Assembly: GCF_905115235.1 (NCBI RefSeq)
Contig: NC_051850.1
Coordinates: 26,537,010 to 26,601,009, forward strand
Direction of reading: 5' to 3'
Length of the DNA stretch: 64,000 nucleotides
DNA from: Hermetia illucens
Taxonomy: Eukaryota; Arthropoda; Insecta; Diptera; Stratiomyidae
Shown here: positions 1-10,500 of the stretch, piece by piece
How positions within the stretch are numbered: position 1 is the first letter of the stretch
Layout of the letters: the number at the start of each line of letters is the position of its first letter
The notes under the pieces: model-generated
What the model saw: the letters and a program-made list of their open reading frames with translations, nothing else
The model's database searches: none
Told to the model about the DNA's origin: nothing
Program-made: the position numbers and the translations under genes

Positions 1-25
1 ACTACATTTGTCAAGTTGGCTGAGT

Positions 26-651
26 GAAGCCCATAGTGTTTTACGTAGGCACCTGTCGTGAGACTTAATCCTACGGCCCTCTTCAGACACGGATTGATTT
101 TGTGACCACAATCAGAGCCCCGCTGAGACAAGTCACAACGGTACCAGTCTATACCAAGTGCATGGCTTAGCATTCATACTGGTGGATGCAAGAATTACCT
201 AAATCTCTACCGAATTATCGAGTACGGCACCCGTGTTGATACGCAACACCACGTCGAGACGCGAAGGTCTGTTCTCGCTTGAGCACAACCACAACCACCA
301 TGAAACTCCCACTAGGGGGGCCAACCGCAAATAACCGAGCTGTCCTCACATACAACAAGAGTTCACCCGAAGTATGTGAGTCCAGGGGCTTTCCCGGTTC
401 CCATGGTACCAGTATACCCCTGGTAAGGTTTCGTGATCAATTTGCCACTTCAGATGGGTCCCCGTGCAGACTCGGGTCTGATCGCCCTAATTAGGTCTTT
501 GGAGCATTCGCCTACTGAATCACGGCCGGCAAACCAAAGTAATTATAGCGTCTCCCGGTGCCACCACTATGGAGGTTCTCCTCGACCACTTGGTTTTGGT
601 TTGGCCGATAAGGCCGCCCCATCTTCCTCACCGCCACCTCTGAGCACCAGA
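26..651 (+). repeat. Dispersed ~0.6-kb repeat, copy 1, with target-site duplication
   Basis: A 626-base repeat bounded by the direct repeat TTGGCTGAGT (16-25 and 652-661), read as a target-site duplication. The same unit recurs in the same orientation at 45163-45789 and, in a shorter and more diverged form, in the opposite orientation at 26695-27218 and 50340-50847. The blocks around 75-135 (Gln/Arg-poor, non-coding) and 280-320 are the best conserved across all four. No coding potential persists among copies, so the short open frames here are not genes. No terminal inverted repeats, no obvious Pol III boxes and no poly-A tail were seen. The duplications of 10-17 bases suggest a retroposon copied by LINE machinery, but the family is not recognised. 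Confidence 0.8.
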
Positions 652-719
652 TTGGCTGAGTAGAAAGTCGAAGTCAAAATGTTTTTTATTTTTTGAAAGA
701 GGAATAAAATACAATTATA

Positions 720-1622
720 ATGCTTCTTCTTTTTCTTCAGCCTTTGTCCCGTTCACAAGCGGGGTCGGCTCGTCGTGATCGGCTTCGCCATTTGGCTCTA
801 TCGAATGCCTGATCTGGGTGCAATCTCGAGGCTTTCAAATCCCCATCCAGCGTATCAAGCCACCGTTGCTTAGGTCTGCCTTTTGGTCGTTTACCATCGA
901 CTTCGATGTTCAGACCAATCTTTGCAAGTGAATTCTCGTTTGCACGAATTGCGTGACCATACCATCGAAGACGCCTCTCTCGCAACTTTTCCACGATCGG
1001 TGCAACCCCATAACGATCGCGGATATCCTCCTTTCGGATGTGATCTAAACGTGTGACGCCACTAGTCCAACGTAGCATCTTCGTCTCCATTACCGCGAGA
1101 CGCCGTTCATTGTCTTTTATGGTCGGCCAACACTCAGAACCATAGAGAGCGACTGGACGGACAACATTGCGGTAAATTTTAGATTTGAGACGTTCGTTGA
1201 TACGTCGATCACAAAGGACACCAGTTGTGGAACGCCACTTCATCCAGGTTGCGTTAATGCGTGAAGCAATTTCATAACGCAGCTCTCCATTGGCTGATAG
1301 CGTTGACCCGAGGTATTTAAATCGCTCAGATCTGGGCAGATCACTGCCGCTGACAGTGATTGTGCCTGTTTCATGGGGATCGGTCGTCAAAAATTCAGTT
1401 TTGTTTAAATTCAATCTGAGACCGTCTTGCATGAGGCGATCGTTCCATTTTTGAACAAGTTGCTCGAGATCATTTTTGCTATCAGATGCTAGGAAAACAT
1501 CATCTGCATAAAGCAGTGTGTAGGGCGCTGGACGTTGGATATCCCGTGTGACGGTGTCCATAACAAGGACAAAGAGGAGTGGTGAGAGGGCACTTCCTTG
1601 ATGAACTCCAACAGAGACGCGA
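720..1622 (-). mobile_element. RTE-type LINE, 5'-truncated copy (RT C-terminal half)
   Basis: The minus strand encodes the last part of an RTE reverse transcriptase: the catalytic YADD box (around 1515), the downstream hydrophobic FKYLGS motif, and the typical RTE tail with KRPKGRPKQRWLDTLDGDL. The frame is open for 274 codons (737-1561), and the same protein is repeated at 43.7-45.1 kb. Homology with that copy stops abruptly near 1622, which is a normal 5' truncation for a LINE. The 3' end lies close to 720, next to an A/T-rich stretch and the dispersed repeat of 26-651. Codon-level conservation suggests a fairly young insertion. It is not a host gene. Confidence 0.9.
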
Positions 1623-1984
1623 AGCTATATAAATCATTCAAAATGATCGCCTTCATTATTGATACCGAGCTGTAAACGCGCGAGCCATTCACTGACAACA
1701 CTGTTAGGCAACGCTATTGACACTATTTATTACTAGCCGGTGTATATATAGAATCGAAATAAAATTCCTTGTCATCATAAATTGAAAAGGAAAAAGAAAG
1801 CATCGTCGAAGACAATCAATGTAGCCCCCATTGTCGCCACTTTCCTTTGCATTACTTTCAAAAAAATAATTTATATATGATAGTTTATCATATGTACAAT
1901 TAAGGTCCTTTAACAGAATTTTCAGAATTTTTATTTGCTTCATTGTCGCGCTGAAATAGATCGCAAAATATTTTTATTTATTTG
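1623..1984. other. No recognisable feature
   Basis: A/T-rich sequence with only short chance reading frames. No motif or repeat was recognised. Confidence 0.6.
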
Positions 1985-2385
1985 GGCGATACAGTGGGCT
2001 AGGGTATTTTGAAGCCTAGATATCATCTGCATGGGTCAAGATATTATTTTTTTCAGATTTTTCGATAGGTCAATTTCTGACAACGGGTCCTTGAAGTAAT
2101 CAACTCCTTTCGATCGCCCGCCCTCGAAAAGTACTAATCAAGACCTTTCATTTCACGTCCTACATGGCTATATTTGATGAAAAAAAATGTGCAGCCATCT
2201 TTTAGGTATATGGGAAAGTTCAACCTACAGCAATGTAATTTACCACATGTGTGAGCCCTCCTTGTTCCAAATTCTATGCCGAATTTCAGATCAATAGGTG
2301 TAATCGTTTGTGAGGAAAGTGCGTGTGACAGACAGCGAACCCACTTTAATAAGATTTGGTTTTCAACAAAACCCTAACAACGTTT
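1985..2385 (+). repeat. Hairpin-ended interspersed repeat, copy A
   Basis: This shares blocks with 3160-4445 and 47317-47695: a GCCTAGATATCATCT-like block, a block with ACTAATCAAGACCTTT, and an end with CCAAATTTC/AGATC, GTGCG(TGTGACAGACAG) and a terminal stem-loop (around 2350-2375, AAGATTTTGGTTTTCAACAAAACCCT). The three copies are diverged. The class is unknown. The stem-loop end is reminiscent of rolling-circle elements, but the other Helitron signs were not seen. Confidence 0.55.
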
Positions 2386-2400
2386 CTGTTGGAAAAAATC

Positions 2401-2692
2401 GTCCGGATGGCTCAAGTTGTTAGAACGCTGGGCTGTCATAGCGGAAGGTCGCGCGGTTCAAATCTCACTAGTGGCCGAGGAATTTGTTATCGTGACTGGA
2501 TGTTGGATACCAGTCGACTCAGCTGTGAATGAGTACCTGAGTCAAATCAGGGCGAGCGCCATGCTGTCCACATTGCCTTCTACAGTGTACTGTAGTGTAC
2601 CGTTGCGGTCTTGAATGAAGTGCTCTATCACACTTCAAGGCCCTGATTCAATATGGATCGTTGCGTCAATGATGATTATTGGTTCAATACAG
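2401..2692 (+). mobile_element. tRNA-derived SINE, copy 1
   Basis: The 5' part is tRNA-like, with an A-box-like TGGCTCAAGTTGTTAGAACG and a B-box GGTTCAAATC at 2455-2464, the internal Pol III promoter of tRNA genes. It is followed by a conserved body that matches the copy at 34058-34340 (ATACCAGTCGACTCAGCTGT, GAATGAAGTGCTCT, CTTCAAGGCCCTGATTCAAT) and a short A/T-rich ending near GATGATTATT. The body and tail are unrelated to tRNA, so this is a SINE and not a tRNA gene. A target-site duplication is not clear for this copy. Confidence 0.85.
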
Positions 2693-3159
2693 CTATTTTT
2701 GAAGCCCTACTGCCAACAATATCGCAGATGTATGTTAAAATATTCCTTGGTATATTTGTAAATTATATAATATAATTTATATTGAAAAAATTTATTAGTC
2801 ATGCCTGTCTCAGGCAAATGTCTGTCTCAGATATTATACAAACGTCCGGTGGTGGAATGAATAATAGAGAAGTAGATTCTTCATGAATGGAATTTTAATA
2901 TTTCACTCGAATGTCAATTATTCTCGTTAATTATGACGTCAGCATCTTATTTGTATGGATTAGGATGTTGTTAATTCGCACGAAATTGATAAGTTTAAAT
3001 TGCTATAACTTTGACACTAATAGTTGAATTCATGAAACTTGACATGCGTATGCACGATACCGCCCTCTATGCCGGTGCAAAATTGAGTACTCCTAGGATG
3101 AACTTAAAGGGAGTTTGTCAGTCGCTTTCTAAAAGTTGCTAATATACTATTAGTAAGTG
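2693..3159. other. A/T-rich spacer, nothing recognised
   Basis: No coding potential, tRNA, repeat or motif was recognised in this A/T-rich stretch. Confidence 0.5.
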
Positions 3160-3277
3160 TATTTGAGCAAATATCGGAATGGGACTTATTTTGAGGCCTA
3201 GATTTCATCTAGGCGCACTTCCCTGATTTTTTTCGGATATTTGGGTTGGGTAGTCTCCTGAGCCCTGTCTCTCTTTA

Positions 3278-4138
3278 GTGGGGTCATCCCGTGTGAAGGC
3301 CGTTTTTTTTTGGCTTTTTTTAGAATTGGATAAAGATACAAATTTTTTCACCATAGATTTATTAATATCTTGAGCGTGCATAGTCATTTTTCCAGCCCGA
3401 TCGCATAGTTCGTTATTGAAATGCAGCGCAATTTATACATCCATCTCCAAAAAAAAGTGTTTTTCTGCTGCCACGCTAGAGGGCGCTGTGATCATCATAA
3501 AATCATCTTAAAGAAAAAAAGTAAACGGCATTTTAACATACAGACTAAACTACAGTCCGCAAACTAGGATTATTAATAAATATTAAAAGCTAAATTTTTG
3601 GTGCCGTGCTAAACTTTTTTTTATGAATTTTGGTGTTTTTTCATGGTTTCTTCAATGAATAAAAAAAAACTACTGAATGAATCGCACTTATCCTAATTTG
3701 CGGACCGTAGAAATATATTCTGAGCAAGCCGTGAAAAGAATTTCGTTGGATAGATTTTGGGCTAAAGTGGCAGCCGATTTTCAACATGCAGTTTCGAGAA
3801 AGACGCATTTAAAAAGTAGAATCCGATTTTTAGCCATAAAACCTTAACTGACAATTAATCTGCTATACCTAATTCATAAACCTTGGGTTTCTTGAAGAAA
3901 CACATGTACAGCCTTGGCTTCAATTCTTGTCCTTTTAGCGAAGTCATTCGAACGTCATTTGGACCGATAAATACGAGCTTTATTACATCGATCGACATAA
4001 ATCTGACCACGTGTTTAACATTATAATTCCCGAACGACTCTGAATATCAAAAGATCACTTTGCCACACCATATCTAGATATAATGGATGTCACAAAAAAA
4101 ATTCGATTCCGCGGATCCGGCACACGGGATGACCCCCT
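3278..4138. mobile_element. 861-bp non-autonomous DNA transposon with 18-bp TIRs and TA duplication
   Basis: Left end GTGGGGTCATCCCGTGTG (3278-3295) and right end CACACGGGATGACCCCCT (4121-4138) are near-perfect inverted repeats, matching at 16 of 18 positions. Both ends are flanked by TA (3276-3277, 4139-4140), the target duplication of the Tc1/mariner superfamily. The interior has no transposase frame, so the element is non-autonomous. It carries a smaller inverted-repeat element at 3553-3707. Confidence 0.8.
3553..3707. mobile_element. 155-bp MITE nested inside the 861-bp TIR element
   Basis: The ends CAGTCCGCAAACTAGGAT (3553-3570) and ATCCTAATTTGCGGACCG (3690-3707) are inverted repeats with two mismatches, flanked by TA on both sides (3551-3552, 3708-3709). 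Size, TIRs and TA flanks fit a Tc1/mariner-type MITE. The interior is A/T-rich and non-coding. Confidence 0.8.
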
Positions 4139-4514
4139 TAAGTGTGTACAGTTGGACTCCTTACTAACGCACTTTGCAATTCATGCCAAAACTAATGTCA
4201 GTTTCGGAAAATACTAATCGAGACCTTTGATCTGATACCCTACACGACTATATCCGGTGAACTTTTTTTTCAAATCCCCCCTTTGCATGTAAATTCCACC
4301 TAAATTGATGTCACTCTCTGTATGCGTAGGATTTCATAGTTCCCATCTGTCTACCAAATTTCGTTCAGATCGGTTTAGCGTTTTTAGAGAAAAGTGCGAA
4401 TCGAATTTAATAAGGTTTTGTTTTACACAAAACCTTAAAAACGAACGCATTAGTCTTACCTACTTCTGCAACGTATTGACTACTTATTTTATATAACATA
4501 ATTATATTTAACAG

Positions 4515-7500
4515 GTGCAAACACTTGGAATGGATAGTGAATGGAAAGGCGGTGATATGAACGGTCGTGGCGGTGGATACAAAGTGAATCTTTTAAGAGA
4601 TGCTGTCGAAAAAATAAAAGACGATCAAGATGCAATCGTTTTGTTCACAGACAGGTATGATCCTTCTCTGGAATAAATGAAAATTGAACTTATCGGGCCT
4701 CTTATATTCCTAGTTATGATGTGGTGTTCACAAATGGTTTAGATGATATCTTGTCAAAATTCAGCAAAATAGGTGCCAAGGTTCTATTCGGCGCTGAACA
4801 TTATCTGTGGCCCGACAAAATCCTAAAGGATCAGTATCCTACTACAGTAGCTAAGGGAGCGCGTTATTTGAACTCTGGTCTGTTTATAGGTAATACATCA
4901 TTAGTTGATGATATTCGAATAGAAATATAATAAACGAGCTTCATATTTCAGGATATGCTCCACAAGTCTACGAAATTTTGAAAAAACCTATTAAGGATAC
5001 AGATGATGATCAACTCTACTACACTAAGTCTTATCTCGACAAAGAACTACGCGATAAGCTCAAAATTCAGCTAGATCACAAGTCGGAAATATTCCAGAAT
5101 CTTAATGGAGCCACAGGTAGAATTGTATTGAATTGTGATAAAAAGGCCTTCTTTACTTAGACACTCTTCTCATAGCTGATGTGAAACTTGACATTGATCC
5201 GACAACTGGACAAGGTGTTTTAAAAAATGTCAACTTCTTAACGCGACCAAGTGTGATACACGGAAACGGACCCAGTAAATTGTACTTAAATGCATTTGCA
5301 AATTATTTAGCCGGAGCATTTATTAATAATGAATGTCCTCTTTGCAAAGAGGACAATATTGAGATTAAGGTTGGCATTTTATCAATAAATTGTCGAAACA
5401 ATCTGATTTAAGTTATTTACTTTCTTCAGGAAAATGCATACCCCATTGTTTCGATGTCTGTCTTTGTGGAGAAACCAATGCCATTCTTTGAAGAGTTTCT
5501 AGATGGCATACTGTCTTTAAACTATCCTAAGAGTAGCATCAACTTGTTTATTCATTGTAATGTAAGTATGAATCTGGCAAGTACTACGAATTTCAAAAAT
5601 TAAATATTTTTGCTTCCGATAGGTGCCATATCATGACAAACTAGTCAATAAGTACGTACTCGACTTCGGGGTTGAATACAAGACCGTAAAATTGCTTCTG
5701 TCTGCGGATAACATCGATGAGAAAGAAGCGCGTAAATTAGCAGTGTGAGTATCAGTTTTTGTAACCCTCTATTTCCTCCCTTTATTTTCGCATATTTCTC
5801 TCCACAATAGACAACAAGCGAAGCTCAAAGAGAGTGATTACCTGTTTTATGTTGAGGCGGAAGCTCATATAGATGATCATGACCTGCTCATCGACCTCAT
5901 TAAATTGAACAGGTATGCATTTCACAGTAGGGCAAAGAGGATAGCTTGCTAAGTAATGGCTCAAAATTTTATTAGATCAATCATTGCACCTGTCCTTGTA
6001 CGGGATGACAACCTTTGGAGCAACTTCTGGGCCGCGCTCGACGAGAATGGCTTCTATGCACGATCGCACGATTATTTGGAGATTGTGAAAGGCAGCTTAA
6101 AGTAAGTGTACAGTTTTCATTTCAATAACAAATTTTATTCTAAAATGGCTTAGCAAAATAGAATTTAATCGAATGCAATGGAGAAATCAGTTTTGAAACT
6201 TCTCCGATCAATCGAGTACATGTTGTCGGCGGTACACTCGTAGACACCAGCATCCATTTGCGTGGCAGGATCTATTTCAATTTTCGACTTTATCTTGTCA
6301 TCACCAATCAGCCATTCGTGTACCTAAATTAGACCATGTTTTATGATTTAGCAAGTAATAAATTCATAAACGTACGTGCATGTAGATGTGTTGAAAAATT
6401 TCCGTTCCATCTTTGTACCAAGTAATATGTGGACGTGGATTTCCTTTCGCGACACAGAGAAAAGCTATTTTATGACCCAAAACGTACTCAAGATCAAAGT
6501 GTGAAGCTTGTAGAATTTTTGCACCCTTTCGAAAAAAGACTATTTAGTAATTATGAATTAGAAGGGAGGGGCTTAATTAAACAAGGATTTTTACATACGT
6601 TGTGATTATTGTAGTATTGATCGGATTCTGGATCTCGATATTTTCCCGTAATCGGAAGTCCAATTTGCACCTAAATAGCGCACGATATTTTATGATTAGT
6701 TCTTTTGGAGAAGTAATTTATGTTCTGAAAATATACCACTTACTCTGGACTTAGTTCTACCTCGAGTTCGACCACGTCGTGCCGTAACCGTACTCATTAA
6801 AATCAACACACCAAACAGAATTACTAACAACTTACTACTCATAATAAAATGATTTTATATAAAACTTTTGATAAAAACCGCCGTCGAAAGATGCACTACC
6901 GTTCACAACGTTGAACCGATCCGATTTAAACTTAATCGGCACAGTGGCAACTTTTACACCCTGCGCTGTTTTTTTTTTTGCTGGTTTAAACCAAGTCGGA
7001 TGTATGAATTCACAAAACGAACTGAAGCACTTTTGGACCATATCACTACACAATTGCCCATTCCCTTGCCTGCATTTCGATCCATCATATAGCGAAATAG
7101 CGACAACGACAACATGGCAAATTAAGTAATTGAGCCAATTGTTTTTTCTACTCACAGTTATTATTATTTAAAATATTATCAGATTACATTACATTGAGAA
7201 AGATATTGTATTAGGAGGGTGGCGAATATTGTTTGTGGCGAGGAGGGAGTACTTTAGATTATAGCTTATGAGTTATTAATAATTTACCATAACGTAATCA
7301 GTGCGAAATCCTCTCCTATCAATTGCGTATTGATTGTCTGCTTGGCACTCGTAGTAGCCTTCAGGAGATAATTGATTGAAAAGTGAGTGGTGCTTCGTAG
7401 GAAGCATGGCTTCAATGAATTCTATGTGATGCTATTTATACTCACCTGCATCCATCTGCGTGGTTGGATCTATTTCCATTTTAGATTTGATAACATTATT

Positions 7501-10500
7501 TCCTAGCGTCGACTCATGCACCTAATAGGAAGGGGTCAAGTAATAACATTTTTATGCATGATAAAAGTAAATGATTGGATTACCTGAAAGAATCGATGCT
7601 GGTACAGTTCAACTCCGTCTTTGAACCATGTTATTATCGGTCGGGGGTCACCTACAAGTATAATAACAACTTTTCTACTCAAGCTCTTTCTAGAATATTC
7701 CACTTGACTATACCTTCCGCCATACAGAAGAACGTGATCTTCCTGCCGAGCATATAATCAAATTCAAAATGCGATGATTTTATTATCTTGGCTCCCTAGA
7801 AATAAATCTATTCAAATCAAGTTATCGGAAAGAAAATTTCAGTTTCCTGTACATGCTCATGATCATAGTAGCTGGCAGCGTCTGGAGTTCGATGTTGAAT
7901 AACCGTGGGCTTCTTTCCGGTGTAGTTTCGAATCATTGCACGGCCAATACTACGTCCTAAAATCAAATAACACATTATTGAGATTTATACGTTCAACCCA
8001 AATATGAACAACTTACGTTGTCCCAAAACGGCTGCGATAATTATGGTTGTTAAGAAAACGACAATCCAAGTAAATTTCATTCTTTCTTATGTTCCAGAAA
8101 CAACTTCTACCGAATTTCGTAGCAGCCGCCTGTTACGTGTATATTTTAAAGTACTCTTTCGACCTGATTTGCTTCAATCGTGATTCTGAACTAAACGCTA
8201 GTCTTGTGAATTTCAGTCTTCTAATGGTTGTCATTGCCCATCTTAAACGGTAATTTTCTCACTCGTACAATTGAATTAATTTACATGTGTGATATTCCAT
8301 GCTGTGTTCTTGAAGATGAAATTTACGATTGTTTACTATGGGTGGCGAAAATGCAATTTTACTTACTTTGAAGAGGAGCAAAAAAAATGGTTGGTGGAAT
8401 TTTTTTTTAAAAGTATTAGCGAAAACATCAACATATCTAGTTTCCGTTGATTTGTCTTCGTAGAAATATGGGGCACCACTTTTTAGTACAGAACAAGTAA
8501 TAAAGCGCTAAATAGCTTCATTTGTAATGTTTGAGGCTTTCGTCAAATGGAAAGTTCCAAAAGCAAAATATATCTCGTTTACATATCCTGTTGTCAACTT
8601 AACGATCAATCGTGAGGAGCACTGTACTATCTGAAGTGATCTTCCGAAGATATTGTAATGATAGACTTTACAATGTAGTGACGTTCTTATCATCGGGAGA
8701 TGGATTCTAAGAACTATACTCGCCGCTTGATATTATGCGTTTATCACAGAAACAACTTGTAGGTATATATAAGGCAGAACTCCCAAAAGCCATTAATTTT
8801 TATTTAGATGTATATTGACTCCATATTTACAAATAAGATCCACCAAACTACCAAGTCGATAGGGTTCTCTCGCCAAATTATGACAAGGGTCTGAAAAAAT
8901 CGAATCTAGATTCAAGAATAGTCACGTTAGCTTTCAATTGTGATTTCTCTCAGCTATTTTGTGTGATTAAATTGGTTTATTTTGGGTTTTGCGTGATTAT
9001 GCTTTGTTTTATACATTTGGAAACATTTGAATCGATATACTGCTGATACCGTGATATTTTTCGGGGCATTTTGAACATTTTTTTCTGCTTTAATTTGTGC
9101 TGGCCCTGTGGGTTGGTAACTCCGAAGAGCCCAATTAGCTCCTAAGACCGTGAATGCTGTTATGGGAGCAGGGAGGCGGAGTCTAGCCGGCTCGGATCTT
9201 CAGAGCCAGTCCGTAGCATTCACGAAAGAAAGCAGTTCTCTTACCCTGCAGCTAGAAATCTCTCTGAGGTCCCCAAAGAATTTTTTACCCAAATGCATGA
9301 GGGTTTAACTTCCTTCTCCGCAGCTTCGGCAATGCGAATTGTAGGGTACGCCAAGCCTGGCGGCATGATCCTCTATGGGACAGTGCCCCGTGCAGACCGC
9401 CGTAATCTTGAATGCATTTGCACCCGTCTGGTACAGGAGCTCTCGTGATTGGGCAATGTTATAAGTGGGCCAAATTCTCCTTGACTTGGCACAGCTCGTA
9501 AGCCTTCGCCATCTTAGGCCCGTGGCTACTAGGTAGTGCGAGTAGACTCGGCTCCCGACAGCCGCCAGCGGAACACAGACTGTATTTACCGAAGGGCTGC
9601 CAAGAGCAGAGCAGAGCCTGGCCAATCCTTCGCCCCGCTAATTCCCCTCTATGTTCTCATGCCTGGGAACCAAGAGGAAAGTGACCTTGAGCGTGCCGCC
9701 CAGACGGTTCAGCGCGTCTCTGCACTGCTCCAGCTGCTTGGAAGATGTCGCTGAGTAAAAGGCCTTGATTTGCTGTCGATCACGTTACGCTTGTGGCTCC
9801 AATCTCGTTCCCGTCATCGGCATACTTCCAATATTGCCAGTACTTCCGCCTGGAATACACTGGCGAAACCTGGGAGACCATACGACTTGGATACACTGTG
9901 TACTCGAGAAAACCCCCGCACCGACTTCACAGGCCATCTTTGATCCGTCGGTAAAGAATACTGAGTCATAGCCTTGCAACACGCCGCCGGTCTTCCACTT
10001 TCCTCTGGTTGGAAAGTCCACAGCAAAGTTTCTCGTGAAATTAAGTTTACGTCTGGCATAGTCCGTGGGGAATGTCAAGATTTCCCGAGGTACTTCGTCT
10101 GGGTTGTTACTGTGGCCGTAGGACTTCGCTGCCCAGCATCCGGACTCACGTAGTCTGACAGCACTGCACGCTCCAACGTATTTAATGTGGAGGTCTAGGG
10201 GGAGGAGATGCAGGAGTACATTGAGAGCATCTGCCGGACAGGGCTGCAAAGCCTCAGTAACACCTGCACACGCGGTTCTTTGAATCCTATTAAGCTTCAT
10301 CCTATTGTATTTTTTTCTCAAAGCCTGCCACCATATAATGGAGCCGTACGTTAGGATCGGACGCACTACAGCGGTGTACATCCAGAGAACCATCCTCGGT
10401 CGGGGACCCCATTTCTTTGCAAAGGTTCTCTTGCAGGCATAAAAGGCTATACATACCTTCTAAACCCTCAGTTCTATGTTCAATCTCCAATTTAGCTTTA

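Larger units (their letters stand above)
3160..4445 (+). repeat. Hairpin-ended interspersed repeat, copy B, split by a TIR element
   Basis: The two outer parts (3160-3277 and 4139-4445) correspond to successive parts of copy A at 1985-2385. The right part ends in a perfect 10-base stem-loop, AAGGTTTTGT-TTTAC-ACAAAACCTT, near 4416-4440. The interruption is the inverted-repeat element at 3278-4138. The order of events is therefore repeat first, TIR element second. Confidence 0.6.

Noticed and set aside
279-663. Two short open frames of 71 and 76 codons
   Set aside because: They lie inside the dispersed repeat, and the frames are not kept in the other three copies.
2401-2475. Possible tRNA gene (A and B boxes)
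   Set aside because: The cloverleaf cannot be completed and the sequence continues into a body shared with 34058-34340, so it is a SINE head.
1-4514. Search for the missing first PLOD exon(s)
   Set aside because: No signal peptide or TVAT-like N-terminal motif with a fitting donor was found; the stretch is repeats.
6835-7155. 106-codon minus-strand frame with several cysteines
   Set aside because: It overlaps the start of the nested Ig gene in another frame, has no family signature and no paralogue in the second copy. Probably chance.
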